Below are positions 6,599 to 17,820 of a DNA stretch of 64,000 nt, in pieces. The notes under the pieces are model-generated. The model was not told where the DNA came from, ran no database searches, and saw only the letters and a program-made list of their open reading frames with translations. This DNA comes from Microbacterium sp. Au-Mic1 (lineage in GTDB: Bacteria; Actinomycetota; Actinomycetes; Actinomycetales; Microbacteriaceae): the NCBI RefSeq assembly GCF_021341785.1, contig NZ_JAJTTF010000003.1, positions 62,001 through 126,000 on the forward strand, written 5' to 3'. The translations under genes and the position numbers were made by a program. The number at the start of each line of letters is the position of its first letter. Position 1 is the first letter of the stretch.

Positions 6599-7957
6599 AT
6601 GGCACAGAAGACCGACCGCACGTCCGCCCCGCTGGAGATCGGGGCGCCGCTCATCGACATCGACCGGGTCACGAAGTCGTTCCCCTCGGCCGACGGCACC
6701 ACGCTCAACGTCCTGTCCGAGATCTCGCTCACGCTGCGCAAGGGTGAGATCGTCGCCCTGCTCGGCAAGTCCGGATCCGGCAAGTCGACGCTGCTGCGCA
6801 CGATGGCGGGGCTCATCGCGCCGACCACGGGGGAGGTGCGCTACCGCGGCGAGCGGCTCGAGGGCGCGAACCCCGGGGTCGGGATGGTGTTCCAGTCGTT
6901 CGCGCTCATGCCGTGGCTCACGGTGCAGGCCAACGTCGAGCTGGGGCTCGAGGCCCGCGGCGTGCCCGCGGCGGAGCGCCGGGAGCGCGCGCTCGCCGCG
7001 ATCGACGTGATCGGCCTGGACGGATTCGAGTCCGCGTACCCGCGCGAGCTCTCCGGCGGCATGCGCCAGCGCGTGGGCTTCGCGCGCGCCCTCGTGTTGC
7101 GTCCGGACGCCCTGCTGATGGACGAGCCGTTCTCGGCGCTCGACGTGCTGACCGCGGAGAACCTCCGGGGCGAGATCATGTCGCTGTGGGCGCAGCCGGA
7201 GTTCCCGACCTCCGCCATCTGCATCGTGACGCACAACATCGAGGAGGCGGTGCTGCTCGCCGACCGGGTGCTCGTGCTGGGATCCAACCCCGGGCATGTG
7301 AAGGGCGAGGTGCCGATCCTGCTGCCCCGGCCCCGCGATCGCCGCAGCCCCACCTTCGAGTCGACGATCGATGCGCTCTACGCGATGCTCACCGACTCCG
7401 AGCGGGTGCCGACGTCGTCGGCGGTGCCCGCGCCGACCCCGCTCAGCCACCCGCTGCCGGACATCACAGTGGGCGGACTCGCGGGCCTCATCGAGATCGT
7501 GCACGCGCACAACGGGCAGACCGATCTGCCCGATCTCGCGGACGAGCTCTCCTTCGAGGTGGACGATCTGCTGCCGCTGGTGGACGCCGCCCAGCTGCTC
7601 GGGCTGCTCGAGGTCGAGGGCGCCCAGGCCTTCCTCAGCGACGGAGGGCGGGACTGGCTGACCGCGGACATCCAGACCAGCAAGGAGCTGTTCGCGGCGC
7701 GGGCGGTGCAGAGCGTCCCGCTCGTCCGGACGATCGTGAAGGCGCTCGAGAACAGTGACGACGGCGCGCTGCGCGACGACTTCTTCCTCGACCTGCTGCG
7801 GCGCGGCTACACGGCCGAGGACGCCCGCCGGCAGCTCGACATCGCGATCGACTGGGGTCGCTACGGGGAGCTGTACGACTACGACGCCGACACGGGAGAG
7901 CTCGTGCTCGGCGAGTTGGCCGCCGCGGCGGAAAGGCATCTGCAGGCGGAGGCCTGA
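6599..7957 (+). CDS. ABC transporter ATPase with C-terminal AAA-associated domain
   Basis: The first 250 residues are a NitT/TauT-class ATPase: Walker [15 protein letters not shown], signature LSGGMRQRVGFARAL and Walker B LLMDEPFSALD. Residues about 285-445 form a second, winged-helix-like region of the AAA-associated C-terminal type seen in some nitrate/sulfonate-class ATPases. The total of 452 residues is about 200 longer than a plain transporter ATPase. GGAGG lies nine bases before the ATG. It is the last gene of the metal-linked operon and converges with a TetR gene. The extra domain may be regulatory; its ligand is unknown. Confidence 0.88.
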   Translation: MAQKTDRTSAPLEIGAPLIDIDRVTKSFPSADGTTLNVLSEISLTLRKGEIVALLGKSGSGKSTLLRTMAGLIAPTTGEVRYRGERLEGANPGVGMVFQSFALMPWLTVQANVELGLEARGVPAAERRERALAAIDVIGLDGFESAYPRELSGGMRQRVGFARALVLRPDALLMDEPFSALDVLTAENLRGEIMSLWAQPEFPTSAICIVTHNIEEAVLLADRVLVLGSNPGHVKGEVPILLPRPRDRRSPTFESTIDALYAMLTDSERVPTSSAVPAPTPLSHPLPDITVGGLAGLIEIVHAHNGQTDLPDLADELSFEVDDLLPLVDAAQLLGLLEVEGAQAFLSDGGRDWLTADIQTSKELFAARAVQSVPLVRTIVKALENSDDGALRDDFFLDLLRRGYTAEDARRQLDIAIDWGRYGELYDYDADTGELVLGELAAAAERHLQAEA

Positions 7958-7987
7958 TTCCGATCCCTCCCGGCGCGGACGACCGCC

Positions 7988-8602
7988 TCAGCGCCGGAGC
8001 GAGAGGTCGCTGCAGCCGGTCACCGTGCGCGCGTAGCCGAGGATGAGCTCGCGCGCGCGCTCCGGGGCGGCCGAGCGGTTGCCGCTGATGATGTGCAGCT
8101 CGTACGCGTCCTCGAGCGCGACGAGGTTCTGCGCGAGATCGACGACGGGTCCGCTCAAGCGGAAGTGGCCCTGCGCGACGCCCAGCTGCAGGGTCGCGAA
8201 GTAGAGCGCGACCTGCCGCTCGTACAGCGCCTGCAGGAGCAGGCCCATGGTCGCGTTGCCGCGGCGGTACAGGTCGATGTCGTGCATCGCGATGACGAGA
8301 GCGTCGTGCTCGCTCTCCGGCACGCCGGCATCGATCATCAGGGCGAGCTGCTCCCTGGCGTCCTCGACGCCGGCGAGGGCGTTCAGGCGCGTCGTGTAGA
8401 ACCGGTCGCACGCCCACGCGTACACGTCGTTGATCAGCTGGTCGAGATCGTTGAAGTGATAGTGCACCGTGCCCGTGGCGACGCCCGCCCGCGCGGCGAC
8501 GTCCTGGATCCGGAGATTCGCGATCCCCCGATCGCGGATCGCGTCGAGCGTCGCGAGGATCAGCTGATCGCGACGGTCCGACGGCCTTTTTGCACCTGCC
8601 AT
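7988..8602 (-). CDS. TetR family regulator of the APC/peptidase operon
   Basis: This 204-residue protein has an N-terminal helix-turn-helix (IQDVAARAGVATGTVHYHF, residues 37-55) and a BetI-like helical ligand domain. It is divergent from the permease-peptidase operon, with 183 bases between them that hold three related TGA-C/T-N-GTCA sites, so it is very probably their local repressor. The inducer is likely the permease substrate, which is not known. Confidence 0.85.
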   Translation of the reverse strand: MAGAKRPSDRRDQLILATLDAIRDRGIANLRIQDVAARAGVATGTVHYHFNDLDQLINDVYAWACDRFYTTRLNALAGVEDAREQLALMIDAGVPESEHDALVIAMHDIDLYRRGNATMGLLLQALYERQVALYFATLQLGVAQGHFRLSGPVVDLAQNLVALEDAYELHIISGNRSAAPERARELILGYARTVTGCSDLSLRR

Positions 8603-8672
8603 GCGGACATCATCTCAGGATCCGACGGGGTCGCGGCGCAGAGGGCCGAAGTGGCCCCGGCGTCACCAAGGC

Positions 8673-8754
8673 TGACTCGCTGGTCAACTACTGCGGACTC
8701 ATTACAACAAAACACTTGACGGGGGTGAGTCAAGCATATTTGATTGGCGAGTCA
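8673..8754 (+). promoter_or_regulatory. Promoter with three TetR-type operator sites
   Basis: Site 1 (8673-8687) is an inverted copy of site 3 (8740-8754); they match at 12 of 15 bases around GCGAGTCA. Site 2 (8715-8734) is CTTGAC, eight bases, GTCAAG. TTGACG at 8716-8721 is a near-consensus -35 box with TTTGAT 17 bases later, so sites 2 and 3 cover the promoter of the permease operon and site 1 lies toward the divergent TetR gene. Confidence 0.55.
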
Positions 8755-8785
8755 GATAGTCGACCCGCGAACGAAAGGCTCAACG

Positions 8786-10258
8786 ATGAGCGATGCATTG
8801 CAAGGGGATCTCGGCGAAGCCGCCGAGGCCCGGGGAGCGAAGATGCCGGGGGTGGTGCCGGACGTGGCCAAGTACGAACAGCAGCTGTCCCGCGGGCTGA
8901 CCTTCAAGGAGAACATCCTGATCACGCTCTCTGCGGTGACGCCCGCGTCGAGCGTGTTCATCATCGTGCCCGCGATCATCAACGGCATCGGCGGGGCGTC
9001 GGCGCTCGCGTTCCTGATCGGCGCCCTCGTCGGCGTCTTCGTCGCACTCTGCTACGCGGAGCTCTCCAGCGCGTTCCCCATCACCGGCGGCGAGTACGCG
9101 TTCGTCGCGCGCACGCTCGGCAAACCCTGGGGCTTCGGGCTCTTCCTGCTGAACCTGGTCAGCGGTGTGCTCATCATCGGCGTGATCGCGTCGGGAGCGG
9201 GCCAGTACCTCGGGGTGCTTTCGAACGCACTTGGCGGCGGGTGGGTCGGGATCGTCGTGATCCTGGTGACCACGGTGATCGCCTGCCTCGGGATCAGGAC
9301 CAACGCGTGGGTCACCGGCATCTTCCTGATCCTGGAGATCGGCGCGCTGGTGGTGCTCACGGTGGTGGGGTTCCTGCACGTGAGCCAGCCGATCTCCACA
9401 CTGTGGACGGTCGCCACGAGCGGTCCGGGCGGCGTGCTCGTGAGCGCCTCCGCCGGGCTCGTGGTCTCCTACACGGCGACCGCCCTGTTCGCGTTCAACG
9501 GCTACGGCGCCGCGGTCTACTACGCCGAGGAGACCAAGAACGCCCGCTCCACGATCGGCCGGGCGATCCTGTGGTCGCTGCTCATCGCCGTGGTCGCGGA
9601 GATCGTTCCCACGATCGCCGTGCTGCTGGGCTCGAAGGACCTCGCGGCGCTCGTCGCGTCGCCCTCGCCGATGACGCAGTTCCTCACCGAGCGCGCGGGG
9701 CCGGTCGTCAACACCCTGGTCAGCGTCGGCATCGCCGTGGCCGTCATCAACGCCGTGCTCGCGATCATCCTGCAGTTCGGGCGCACGCTGTTCTCCTCCG
9801 CCCGCGACCGCTCCTGGCCCGACGCGATCAACCGACCGCTGGGGCGGATCCATCCGACGCTGCGCACCCCGGTCATCGCGACGATCATCGTCGGCGTGAT
9901 CGCGGCGCTCTGCCTGTGGCTGGTCCCGTTCAACGTCCTGCTCGTCGCGACCAGCGCCGGCATCGTGATCCTCTATGCGCTGGTCGGCCTCGCCGCCCTC
10001 GTGGGACGGATCAACCACACCACCGACGCCGCCGAGTACCGGATGCCCCTGTGGCCCGTCGCGCCGATCCTGATGACGCTCGCAACGCTGGTGATCCTCG
10101 TGATGAGCCTGATCGCCGACTGGGTTCCGGTCGCGGTCGCGGTCGGGATCTTCGCCATCGGCCTGCTCTACTACGCGCTCTACCTGCGCGGGAAGCCGGA
10201 TCGGTGGACGCTGCCGCTGCCCGCGGACGAGGAGCTCGAGGACGAGGTGCGCGGATGA
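8786..10258 (+). CDS. APC superfamily amino acid/polyamine permease
   Basis: A 490-residue, roughly 12-helix permease of the amino acid-polyamine-organocation superfamily. The first helices carry the small-residue segments typical of the fold (INGIGGASALAFLIGALVG) and the loop GEYAFVARTLGKPWG, a conserved APC feature. Start ATG 8786 has AAAGG seven bases upstream; the longer upstream reading frame would run through the operator region. It overlaps the next gene by ATGA, so import is coupled to a peptidase. The substrate is therefore likely a small peptide, amide or amino acid derivative, which is inference. Confidence 0.88.
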   Translation: MSDALQGDLGEAAEARGAKMPGVVPDVAKYEQQLSRGLTFKENILITLSAVTPASSVFIIVPAIINGIGGASALAFLIGALVGVFVALCYAELSSAFPITGGEYAFVARTLGKPWGFGLFLLNLVSGVLIIGVIASGAGQYLGVLSNALGGGWVGIVVILVTTVIACLGIRTNAWVTGIFLILEIGALVVLTVVGFLHVSQPISTLWTVATSGPGGVLVSASAGLVVSYTATALFAFNGYGAAVYYAEETKNARSTIGRAILWSLLIAVVAEIVPTIAVLLGSKDLAALVASPSPMTQFLTERAGPVVNTLVSVGIAVAVINAVLAIILQFGRTLFSSARDRSWPDAINRPLGRIHPTLRTPVIATIIVGVIAALCLWLVPFNVLLVATSAGIVILYALVGLAALVGRINHTTDAAEYRMPLWPVAPILMTLATLVILVMSLIADWVPVAVAVGIFAIGLLYYALYLRGKPDRWTLPLPADEELEDEVRG

Positions 10259-11430
10259 GCCGGGCACGTGCGCGCGACCTCGGCCTCATCCGCGGGGGGA
10301 TCCCGGGCCCGCACAATGCGATCACCGACGTTCCCGGCGTCGAGGTCGGGTACAGCACGCTCATCGAGGACCGCGCGTCCGCGGTCGTCCGCACCGGCGT
10401 CACCGCGATCCTGCCGCGGGGGCGCGCCGGCGCGGCGGATCCCGTGGCGGCCGGCGTGCACTCCCTGAACGGCAACGGCGAGATGACCGGATCCGTGTGG
10501 ATCGCGGAGTCCGGCAGCCTCGGCACCCCCGTGCTGATCACCAACACGCACTCGGTCGGCGCCGCGCACGAGGGCGCCATCCGATGGATGCTCGACGCCG
10601 TTCCCGGCGCGGCGGACCAGTGGCTGCTGCCCGTCGTCGCGGAGACCTGGGACGGTCGGCTGAACGACATCAACGGTCTGCACGTGCGCCCCGAGCACGC
10701 CGTGGGCGCTCTGGAGGCAGCGCGATCCGGGCCCGTCGACGAAGGCGCCGTCGGCGGCGGCACCGGCATGATCTGCTATGGATTCAAGGGCGGATCCGGG
10801 ACGGCATCGCGCCGGGTCGTGCTCGGGGATGCCGAGTACGCGGTCGGAGTGTTCCTGCAGGCGAACTTCGGCGAGATGTCGGAGCTGACCGTGCGCGGGG
10901 AGCAGGTCGGGCCCGCGCTCAAGGCCGAGCTCTCCACGGGTTCCGCGACCCCCGCCGAGGCCCCCGTCGTGGCAGGTGCCGCCGCGCCGCCGCAGGGCGC
11001 CGGCAGTGTGATCGTGGTCGTGGCGACCGATGCGCCGCTGCTGCCCGGACAGTGCACCGCGATGGCGCGGAGGGTCTCGCTCGGCCTCGCACGCACGGGA
11101 ACCGCGGGATCGCACTTCTCGGGCGACATCTTCCTCGCCTTCTCGACGGCCAACGCGGGCGCGCTCGCCAGCCGTTTCCCCGCGGAGGGCGAGGAGGTCG
11201 TGCTGGACGATCTGCGTGCCGTGCCCTGGGGGCGGATGGATCCGCTCTACACGGCGGTGGTCGAGGCGACGGAGGAGGCCGTGCTCAACGTGCTGGTCGC
11301 CGGAGAGGACATGGTCGGACACCGGCAGAACGTGCACGGCCTGCCGATCGAGCGGGTGCGGGAACTGCTTCAGGTCGGACAGCCGGGAGCAGGGACGACC
11401 CATATCGCGCTTGACCCTGACGCGACGTGA
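10255..11430 (+). CDS. P1 (S58) family aminopeptidase/amidohydrolase, DmpA/NylC type
   Basis: This 391-residue enzyme belongs to the self-cleaving N-terminal nucleophile P1 family (DmpA, beta-peptidyl aminopeptidases, NylC). It shows the family opening GGIPGPHNAITDVPGVEVG, NTHSVGAAHEGAIRW, and the cleavage region G250-S251-VIVVVATDAPLLP, where Ser251 would become the catalytic N-terminus of the beta chain; DmpA cleaves at nearly the same number. Length matches DmpA (375). It is translationally coupled to the APC permease. It should release amino acids from D- or beta-peptides, peptide amides or esters; which of these cannot be decided here. Confidence 0.88.
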   Translation: MSRARARDLGLIRGGIPGPHNAITDVPGVEVGYSTLIEDRASAVVRTGVTAILPRGRAGAADPVAAGVHSLNGNGEMTGSVWIAESGSLGTPVLITNTHSVGAAHEGAIRWMLDAVPGAADQWLLPVVAETWDGRLNDINGLHVRPEHAVGALEAARSGPVDEGAVGGGTGMICYGFKGGSGTASRRVVLGDAEYAVGVFLQANFGEMSELTVRGEQVGPALKAELSTGSATPAEAPVVAGAAAPPQGAGSVIVVVATDAPLLPGQCTAMARRVSLGLARTGTAGSHFSGDIFLAFSTANAGALASRFPAEGEEVVLDDLRAVPWGRMDPLYTAVVEATEEAVLNVLVAGEDMVGHRQNVHGLPIERVRELLQVGQPGAGTTHIALDPDAT

Positions 11431-11447
11431 GGGTCGAGGCTGGTCTC

Positions 11448-11987
11448 ATGAACGACTACTACGACGCCTTCGAGATCAGCCCTGTGCCCCCGCCCGGCCC
11501 GGATGCCGTGCCGCCCGCACACTACCGCGGCATCTACGGGATGCCGGCCTTCGTCACGATCCCGACCACGGATCTGGATGCCTCGGTCGCATTCTGGACT
11601 CGAGGGCTGGACTTCATCGAACTGTTCCGCACGCCGGGACGCGTGGTGCACCTGCGTCGCTGGGCCTTCCAGGACGTGCTGCTCGTGCGCGCCGACGTGG
11701 TGCAGGAGCAGGTGCCGGCGATGACCGTCAGCTTCTCCTGCGTGATGGACCAGATCGAGCCGATCGCGGCGGCCTGCCGCGCGCTGGATCCGGATCGGGT
11801 GCAGGGGCCGACCGACACGTTCTGGAACACCCGTGACATCGAGATGATCACCCCGGAGAACGTGCGGGTCGTGTTCACTGCGGCCAAACCCTATGTGCCC
11901 GAGAGTCAGGGGGCCCAGAACCTGGCGGCGATGGGCATCACCGGCCCCGCAGTCGCGGACGGCGGGCACAATGAGGGGGATGACTGA
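11448..11987 (+). CDS. VOC (glyoxalase/bleomycin-resistance fold) family protein
   Basis: A 179-residue protein with one vicinal-oxygen-chelate module: TIPTTDLDASVAFWTRGLDF (about 37-56) is the usual first beta-alpha unit. Members act as lyases, dioxygenases, isomerases or drug-binding resistance proteins, and the ligand here is unknown. It overlaps the following MerR gene by eight bases, so the regulator and this protein are probably co-expressed, which suggests binding or inactivation of a small toxic compound. The start at 11448 is preferred to GTG 11427 because homologous sequence begins only after it; no strong ribosome site is seen at either. Confidence 0.75.
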   Translation: MNDYYDAFEISPVPPPGPDAVPPAHYRGIYGMPAFVTIPTTDLDASVAFWTRGLDFIELFRTPGRVVHLRRWAFQDVLLVRADVVQEQVPAMTVSFSCVMDQIEPIAAACRALDPDRVQGPTDTFWNTRDIEMITPENVRVVFTAAKPYVPESQGAQNLAAMGITGPAVADGGHNEGDD

Positions 11988-12822
11988 GTCGCGCCCCTTC
12001 CCCCGCGCGGGGGTTCTCGACCGCGCGGGCGTCCGCGACGACGGCCTGACCGTGGGCCGCGTCGCGGACGTCCTCGGGATCACGGTGCGCACCCTGCACC
12101 ACTGGGACGAGATCGCGCTCGCCCGCCCGTCCCTCCGCTCGGATGCCGGGTACCGGCTGTACACGACGCGGGACATCGAGCGACTGCAGCGCATCGTGCT
12201 CTATCGCGAGCTCGGCCTCGGCCTCGCGGCGATCCGCACCCTTCTGGACGACCCGGCGGCGGCGGCGCCCGCGGAGCTGCGGCGGCAGCAGGAGCGGATC
12301 CGGGAGCGCATCGCCCGCCTTGAGCAGCTCGACGCGGGGCTCGGCCGGATGATCGCCGCACACGAACGCGGGGTGCTGCTGACGCCCGAACAGCAGGTCG
12401 CAGTGTTCGGACGGGACTGGGACCCGGCCTGGGCCGAGGGGGCGCGGGCGCGTTGGGGCACGACCGCGCAGTGGGCGCAGTACGCCGAGCGGTCGGCCGA
12501 GCGCGGAGCAGAGGAATGGCAGGCGGTGGCCGAGGCGATGACCGGCTTCGAGCAGGAGCTCGCCGCGGCGTTCGATGACGGCGTGGCGCCGGCGGACGCC
12601 GCTGCGGATCGGCTCGTCGAGCGTCACCGCGCCGTGTTCTCGGCGTACTTCCCGCTGACCCGGTCGATGCAGGTGTGCGTCGCCCGCACCTACGCGGAGG
12701 ATCCGGGCTTCGCCGCGCATTACGACGGGATCCGGCCGGGAATGGCGGCTTGGTTCCGTGCGCTCGTCGACGCGAGCGCCCGCGCGCACGGTATGGACCC
12801 CGACACGGCGATCTGGGAGTAG
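11980..12822 (+). CDS. MerR family regulator with TipAS antibiotic-binding domain
   Basis: The N-terminus is a MerR winged helix: LTVGRVADVLGITVRTLHHW (about 19-38) and SDAGYRLYTTRDIERL, then a coiled dimerisation helix, then from about residue 150 an all-helical TipAS domain ending in FAAHYDGIRPGMAAWFRAL. TipAL of Streptomyces binds thiopeptides through this domain and activates its promoter. At 280 residues it has the TipAL length. GAGGGGG precedes the ATG, and the gene overlaps the VOC gene. The natural ligand is unknown. Confidence 0.88.
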   Translation: MTESRPFPRAGVLDRAGVRDDGLTVGRVADVLGITVRTLHHWDEIALARPSLRSDAGYRLYTTRDIERLQRIVLYRELGLGLAAIRTLLDDPAAAAPAELRRQQERIRERIARLEQLDAGLGRMIAAHERGVLLTPEQQVAVFGRDWDPAWAEGARARWGTTAQWAQYAERSAERGAEEWQAVAEAMTGFEQELAAAFDDGVAPADAAADRLVERHRAVFSAYFPLTRSMQVCVARTYAEDPGFAAHYDGIRPGMAAWFRALVDASARAHGMDPDTAIWE

Positions 12823-12839
12823 CGGCCCGCCCGCCGTGG

Positions 12840-13655
12840 TCAGCGCCCGAGGATCGCCCTGGCCTGGCGCAGCACGGGCTCGTCGACCATGCGCCCCTCG
12901 AATCGGAACACCCCCGGTCGCCCTTCCGCCTCTGCGAGCACGCGCTCGGCCCAGTCCCGCTCGGCCGGAGCGGCGGCGTAGCCCTCCCGGATCACCGCGA
13001 CCTGGCTCGGGTGGATGCAGGCGGTGGCGTCGAAGCCGCTCGCCGCGGCGTCGAGCACCTCGGCGCGCAGCCCCTCGACGTCGGCGATGTCGAGATGCAC
13101 GGAGTCGATCGCGGCCCTCCCGAACGCCTTCGCCGCCAGCAGCACACGGGAGCGCGCGTGCCGGGCGACGTCGCGGTAGCGCCCCGCATGAGCGCCGGAG
13201 GTGAACCGGCTCGAGCGTCCCGCCATGCTCGCGACCAGATCCTCCGCGCCCCACATGAGACCGATCGTCGCGGGGTGCGCGGCGATCTCCTCGGCGTGCA
13301 CGACACCGCGCGCGGTCTCGCACAGGGCCAGCACGTGATGACCCGCGGCGTGCAGGCCGTCGAGATCGGACGCGGACTCGGCCTTGGCGAGCATCACCGT
13401 GCGGTACCCGGTGCCGGCGAGTGCCGCGAGGTCGAGCTCGTGATCGGGGGTTCCTGACGGGTTCACCCGCACGATGGTGCGCTGCGGATCCAGGTCGGCG
13501 GCGGCGACGCGCTCGCGGGCGACGGGCTTGTCGGCCGGGGCCACGGCGTCTTCGAGGTCGAGGATCACCGAGTCGGCGGCGGCGAGAGCCTTGGCATACC
13601 GGTCGTCGCGATCCGCGGGACAGAACAACAGGGCGGGGCCGCGGAGTGCGCTCAT
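12840..13655 (-). CDS. HpcH/HpaI aldolase family CoA ester lyase (CitE-like)
   Basis: A 271-residue TIM-barrel lyase with the CitE-like signatures FCPADRDDRYAKAL, ILDLEDAVAP, LCETARGVVHAEEIA, MWGAEDLVASM and ACIHPSQV. These provide the Mg2+ ligands and the acyl-CoA site. It is the last gene of the carboxylase operon, overlapping the MaoC gene by ATGA. The same gene order occurs next to accA1/accD1 of Mycobacterium tuberculosis (Rv2498c-Rv2499c), which supports a role in leucine breakdown on a hydroxymethylglutaryl- or citramalyl-type CoA ester; the exact substrate is not provable here. Confidence 0.88.
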   Translation of the reverse strand: MSALRGPALLFCPADRDDRYAKALAAADSVILDLEDAVAPADKPVARERVAAADLDPQRTIVRVNPSGTPDHELDLAALAGTGYRTVMLAKAESASDLDGLHAAGHHVLALCETARGVVHAEEIAAHPATIGLMWGAEDLVASMAGRSSRFTSGAHAGRYRDVARHARSRVLLAAKAFGRAAIDSVHLDIADVEGLRAEVLDAAASGFDATACIHPSQVAVIREGYAAAPAERDWAERVLAEAEGRPGVFRFEGRMVDEPVLRQARAILGR

Positions 13656-14133
13656 CGTGCGACCTCCGCCGGAAGACACTGCATGAGGGTGGATCGGGTG
13701 GCGAGCGCGACCACGTCGCCGTCCTGGTTGCGCCCGGTGTGCGCGAACTGGACGATGCCCTGACCGGGACGCGACGACGACAACCGCTTCGACACGATCA
13801 GGGTCTCGGCGTAGAGGGTGTCGCCGATGCGCACCGGCGCGGGGAAGGACACCTCGGAGAAGCCGAGGTTCGCAACGATCGTGCCCATCGTGAGCTGCGC
13901 GACGGAGAGCCCCACGAGCGTGGACAGGGTGAACATGCTGTTCACCAGCCGCTCGCCGAACTCGGTCCCGGCGCTCCACGCCGCGTCCAGATGGAGGGCC
14001 TGGGTGTTCATGGTCAGCGTCGTGAAGAGCACGTTGTCGGCCTCGGTGACCGTGCGCCCCGGACGGTGCAGATAGACCGCACCCTCCTCGAACTCCTCGA
14101 AGTAGAGTCCTCGCTGCTCGATGCGCTTCCCGG

Positions 14134-14137
<4 letters not shown>
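13652..14137 (-). CDS. MaoC family (R)-specific enoyl-CoA hydratase-like protein
   Basis: This 161-residue hot-dog fold protein has the MaoC organisation: [20 protein letters not shown] at the start, [11 protein letters not shown] in the active-site region, and [18 protein letters not shown]. It starts with GTG overlapping the stop of the biotin carboxylase (GTGA) and ends overlapping the lyase start. By context it hydrates an unsaturated CoA ester made by the adjacent carboxylase, between carboxylase and lyase in leucine/isovalerate catabolism. Confidence 0.88.
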
Positions 14138-16179
<2,042 letters not shown>

Positions 16180-16184
16180 CTCAC

Positions 16185-17792
16185 TCACATCCGGAAGACG
16201 CCGAACCGGCGCTGATCTGTCGCTGCACTGGTGGCGGGCGCGTCGGTCGAGGGTGCTCGCATCACGACGTCGAGCGCGAGGCCCAGCACGTCGCGGGTCT
16301 GACCGGGCTCGATGATCCCGTCGTCCCACAGGCGAGCGGTGGAGTAGTAGGGGCTGCCCTGCTCGTCGTATGCGGCGCGGATCGGCGCCTGGAACTCGGC
16401 CTCCTCCTCGGCCGACCAGGATCCGCCGGCCGCCTCGATCTGATCGCGGCGCACCGTCGACAGCACCGACGCGGCCTGCGGTCCGCCCATGACCGAGACC
16501 CTGGCTCCCGGCCAGAGCCAGAGGAAGCGCGGCGAGTAGGCCCGTCCGCACATCGAGTACGTGCCGGCGCCGAAGGATCCGCCCACGACGACCGTGAGCT
16601 TGGGCACCGTCGCGGTGGCGACGGCGTTCACCATCTTCGCGCCGTGCTTCGCGATGCCGCCCGCCTCGTACTCCCGGCCCACCATGAAGCCGGTGATGTT
16701 CTGCAGGAACAGCAGCGGCGTGCGCCGCTGCTCGCAGAGCTGGATGAAATGGGCGCCCTTGAGCGCCGACTCCCCGAACAGCACGCCGTTGTTCGCGATG
16801 ATCCCGACCCTGTGCCCGTGGATGCGGGCGAACGCGGTGACCAGGGTCGTGCCGTACTCGGGCTTGAACTCGGTGAACGCCCCGCCGTCGACGACGCCGC
16901 GGATGATCTCGCGCGCGTCGTAGGGCACCGTCAACTCGACCGGGACGACGTCGAGCAGGTCGACGGCCGGAGGATCCGCGATCGCGGCGATCGGATCCGC
17001 CAGCGCCGGGGAGGGCGGCAGTGTCGCCACGATGTCCCGGACGATCTGCAGCGCGTGCTCGTCGTTCTCGGCGAGGTGGTCGGCGACGCCCGAGATCCGG
17101 GTGTGCACCTCGCCTCCGCCGAGGTCCTCCGCGGTGACGACCTCGCCGGTCGCGGCCTTCACGAGCGGGGGCCCGCCGAGGAAGATCGTGCCCTGGTTCC
17201 GCACGATCACGGTCTCATCGCTCATCGCCGGGACGTAGGCGCCGCCGGCCGTGCTCGATCCCATCACCGCCGCGATCTGCGGGATGCCGTCGCGCGACAT
17301 CCTGGCCTGGTTGTAGAAGATGCGGCCGAAGTGATCGCGGTCGGGGAACACCTCGTCCTGCATCGGCAGGAACGCGCCGCCGGAGTCGACGAGGTAGATG
17401 CAGGGCAGCCGGTTCTCGGCCGCGATCTCCTGCGCGCGCAGGTGCTTCTTGACCGTGATCGGGTAGTAGGTGCCGCCCTTGACCGTGGCGTCGTTCGCGA
17501 CGACCATGACGTGCCGACCGTGGATGAGCCCGATCCCCGCGACCACGCCGCCCGAGGGGGCGTCGCCGCCGTACAGGCCGTAGCCGGCGAGCGGTGCGAC
17601 CTCGAGGAACGGGCTGCCGACGTCGAGCAGGTGGTCGACCCGATCCCTGGCGAGGAGCTTGCCGCGCTCGGTGTGCCGGATCCGCGCCTTCTCCGGCCCG
17701 CCCAGCGCTGCCTCGGCGCGGCGGACGCGGAGTTCGTCGACGAGCTCCCGATAGGTCGGCGCGCTGACGCTTGGCGCGATTGATTCGGACAC
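16185..17792 (-). CDS. Acyl-CoA carboxylase beta chain (methylcrotonyl-type carboxyltransferase)
   Basis: This 535-residue carboxyltransferase transfers CO2 from carboxybiotin to an acyl-CoA. The N half has [15 protein letters not shown] and the acyl-CoA loop [16 protein letters not shown]; the C half has the biotin site [20 protein letters not shown] and [14 protein letters not shown]. Length and the FMVG/EAGG motif are typical of methylcrotonyl-CoA carboxylase beta (LiuB, AccD1) rather than propionyl-CoA carboxylase. It is the first gene of the operon, starting with GTG at 17792. A 14-bp palindrome upstream is a likely TetR-family operator. Confidence 0.9.
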   Translation of the reverse strand: MSESIAPSVSAPTYRELVDELRVRRAEAALGGPEKARIRHTERGKLLARDRVDHLLDVGSPFLEVAPLAGYGLYGGDAPSGGVVAGIGLIHGRHVMVVANDATVKGGTYYPITVKKHLRAQEIAAENRLPCIYLVDSGGAFLPMQDEVFPDRDHFGRIFYNQARMSRDGIPQIAAVMGSSTAGGAYVPAMSDETVIVRNQGTIFLGGPPLVKAATGEVVTAEDLGGGEVHTRISGVADHLAENDEHALQIVRDIVATLPPSPALADPIAAIADPPAVDLLDVVPVELTVPYDAREIIRGVVDGGAFTEFKPEYGTTLVTAFARIHGHRVGIIANNGVLFGESALKGAHFIQLCEQRRTPLLFLQNITGFMVGREYEAGGIAKHGAKMVNAVATATVPKLTVVVGGSFGAGTYSMCGRAYSPRFLWLWPGARVSVMGGPQAASVLSTVRRDQIEAAGGSWSAEEEAEFQAPIRAAYDEQGSPYYSTARLWDDGIIEPGQTRDVLGLALDVVMRAPSTDAPATSAATDQRRFGVFRM

Positions 17793-17820
17793 AGCACCCT
17801 CCGTTGGGCGACTTCGCAGT

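Noticed and set aside
5034..6605. A 523-codon minus-strand open frame over the ABC permease
   Set aside because: It mirrors the permease coding strand and has only charged low-complexity sequence.
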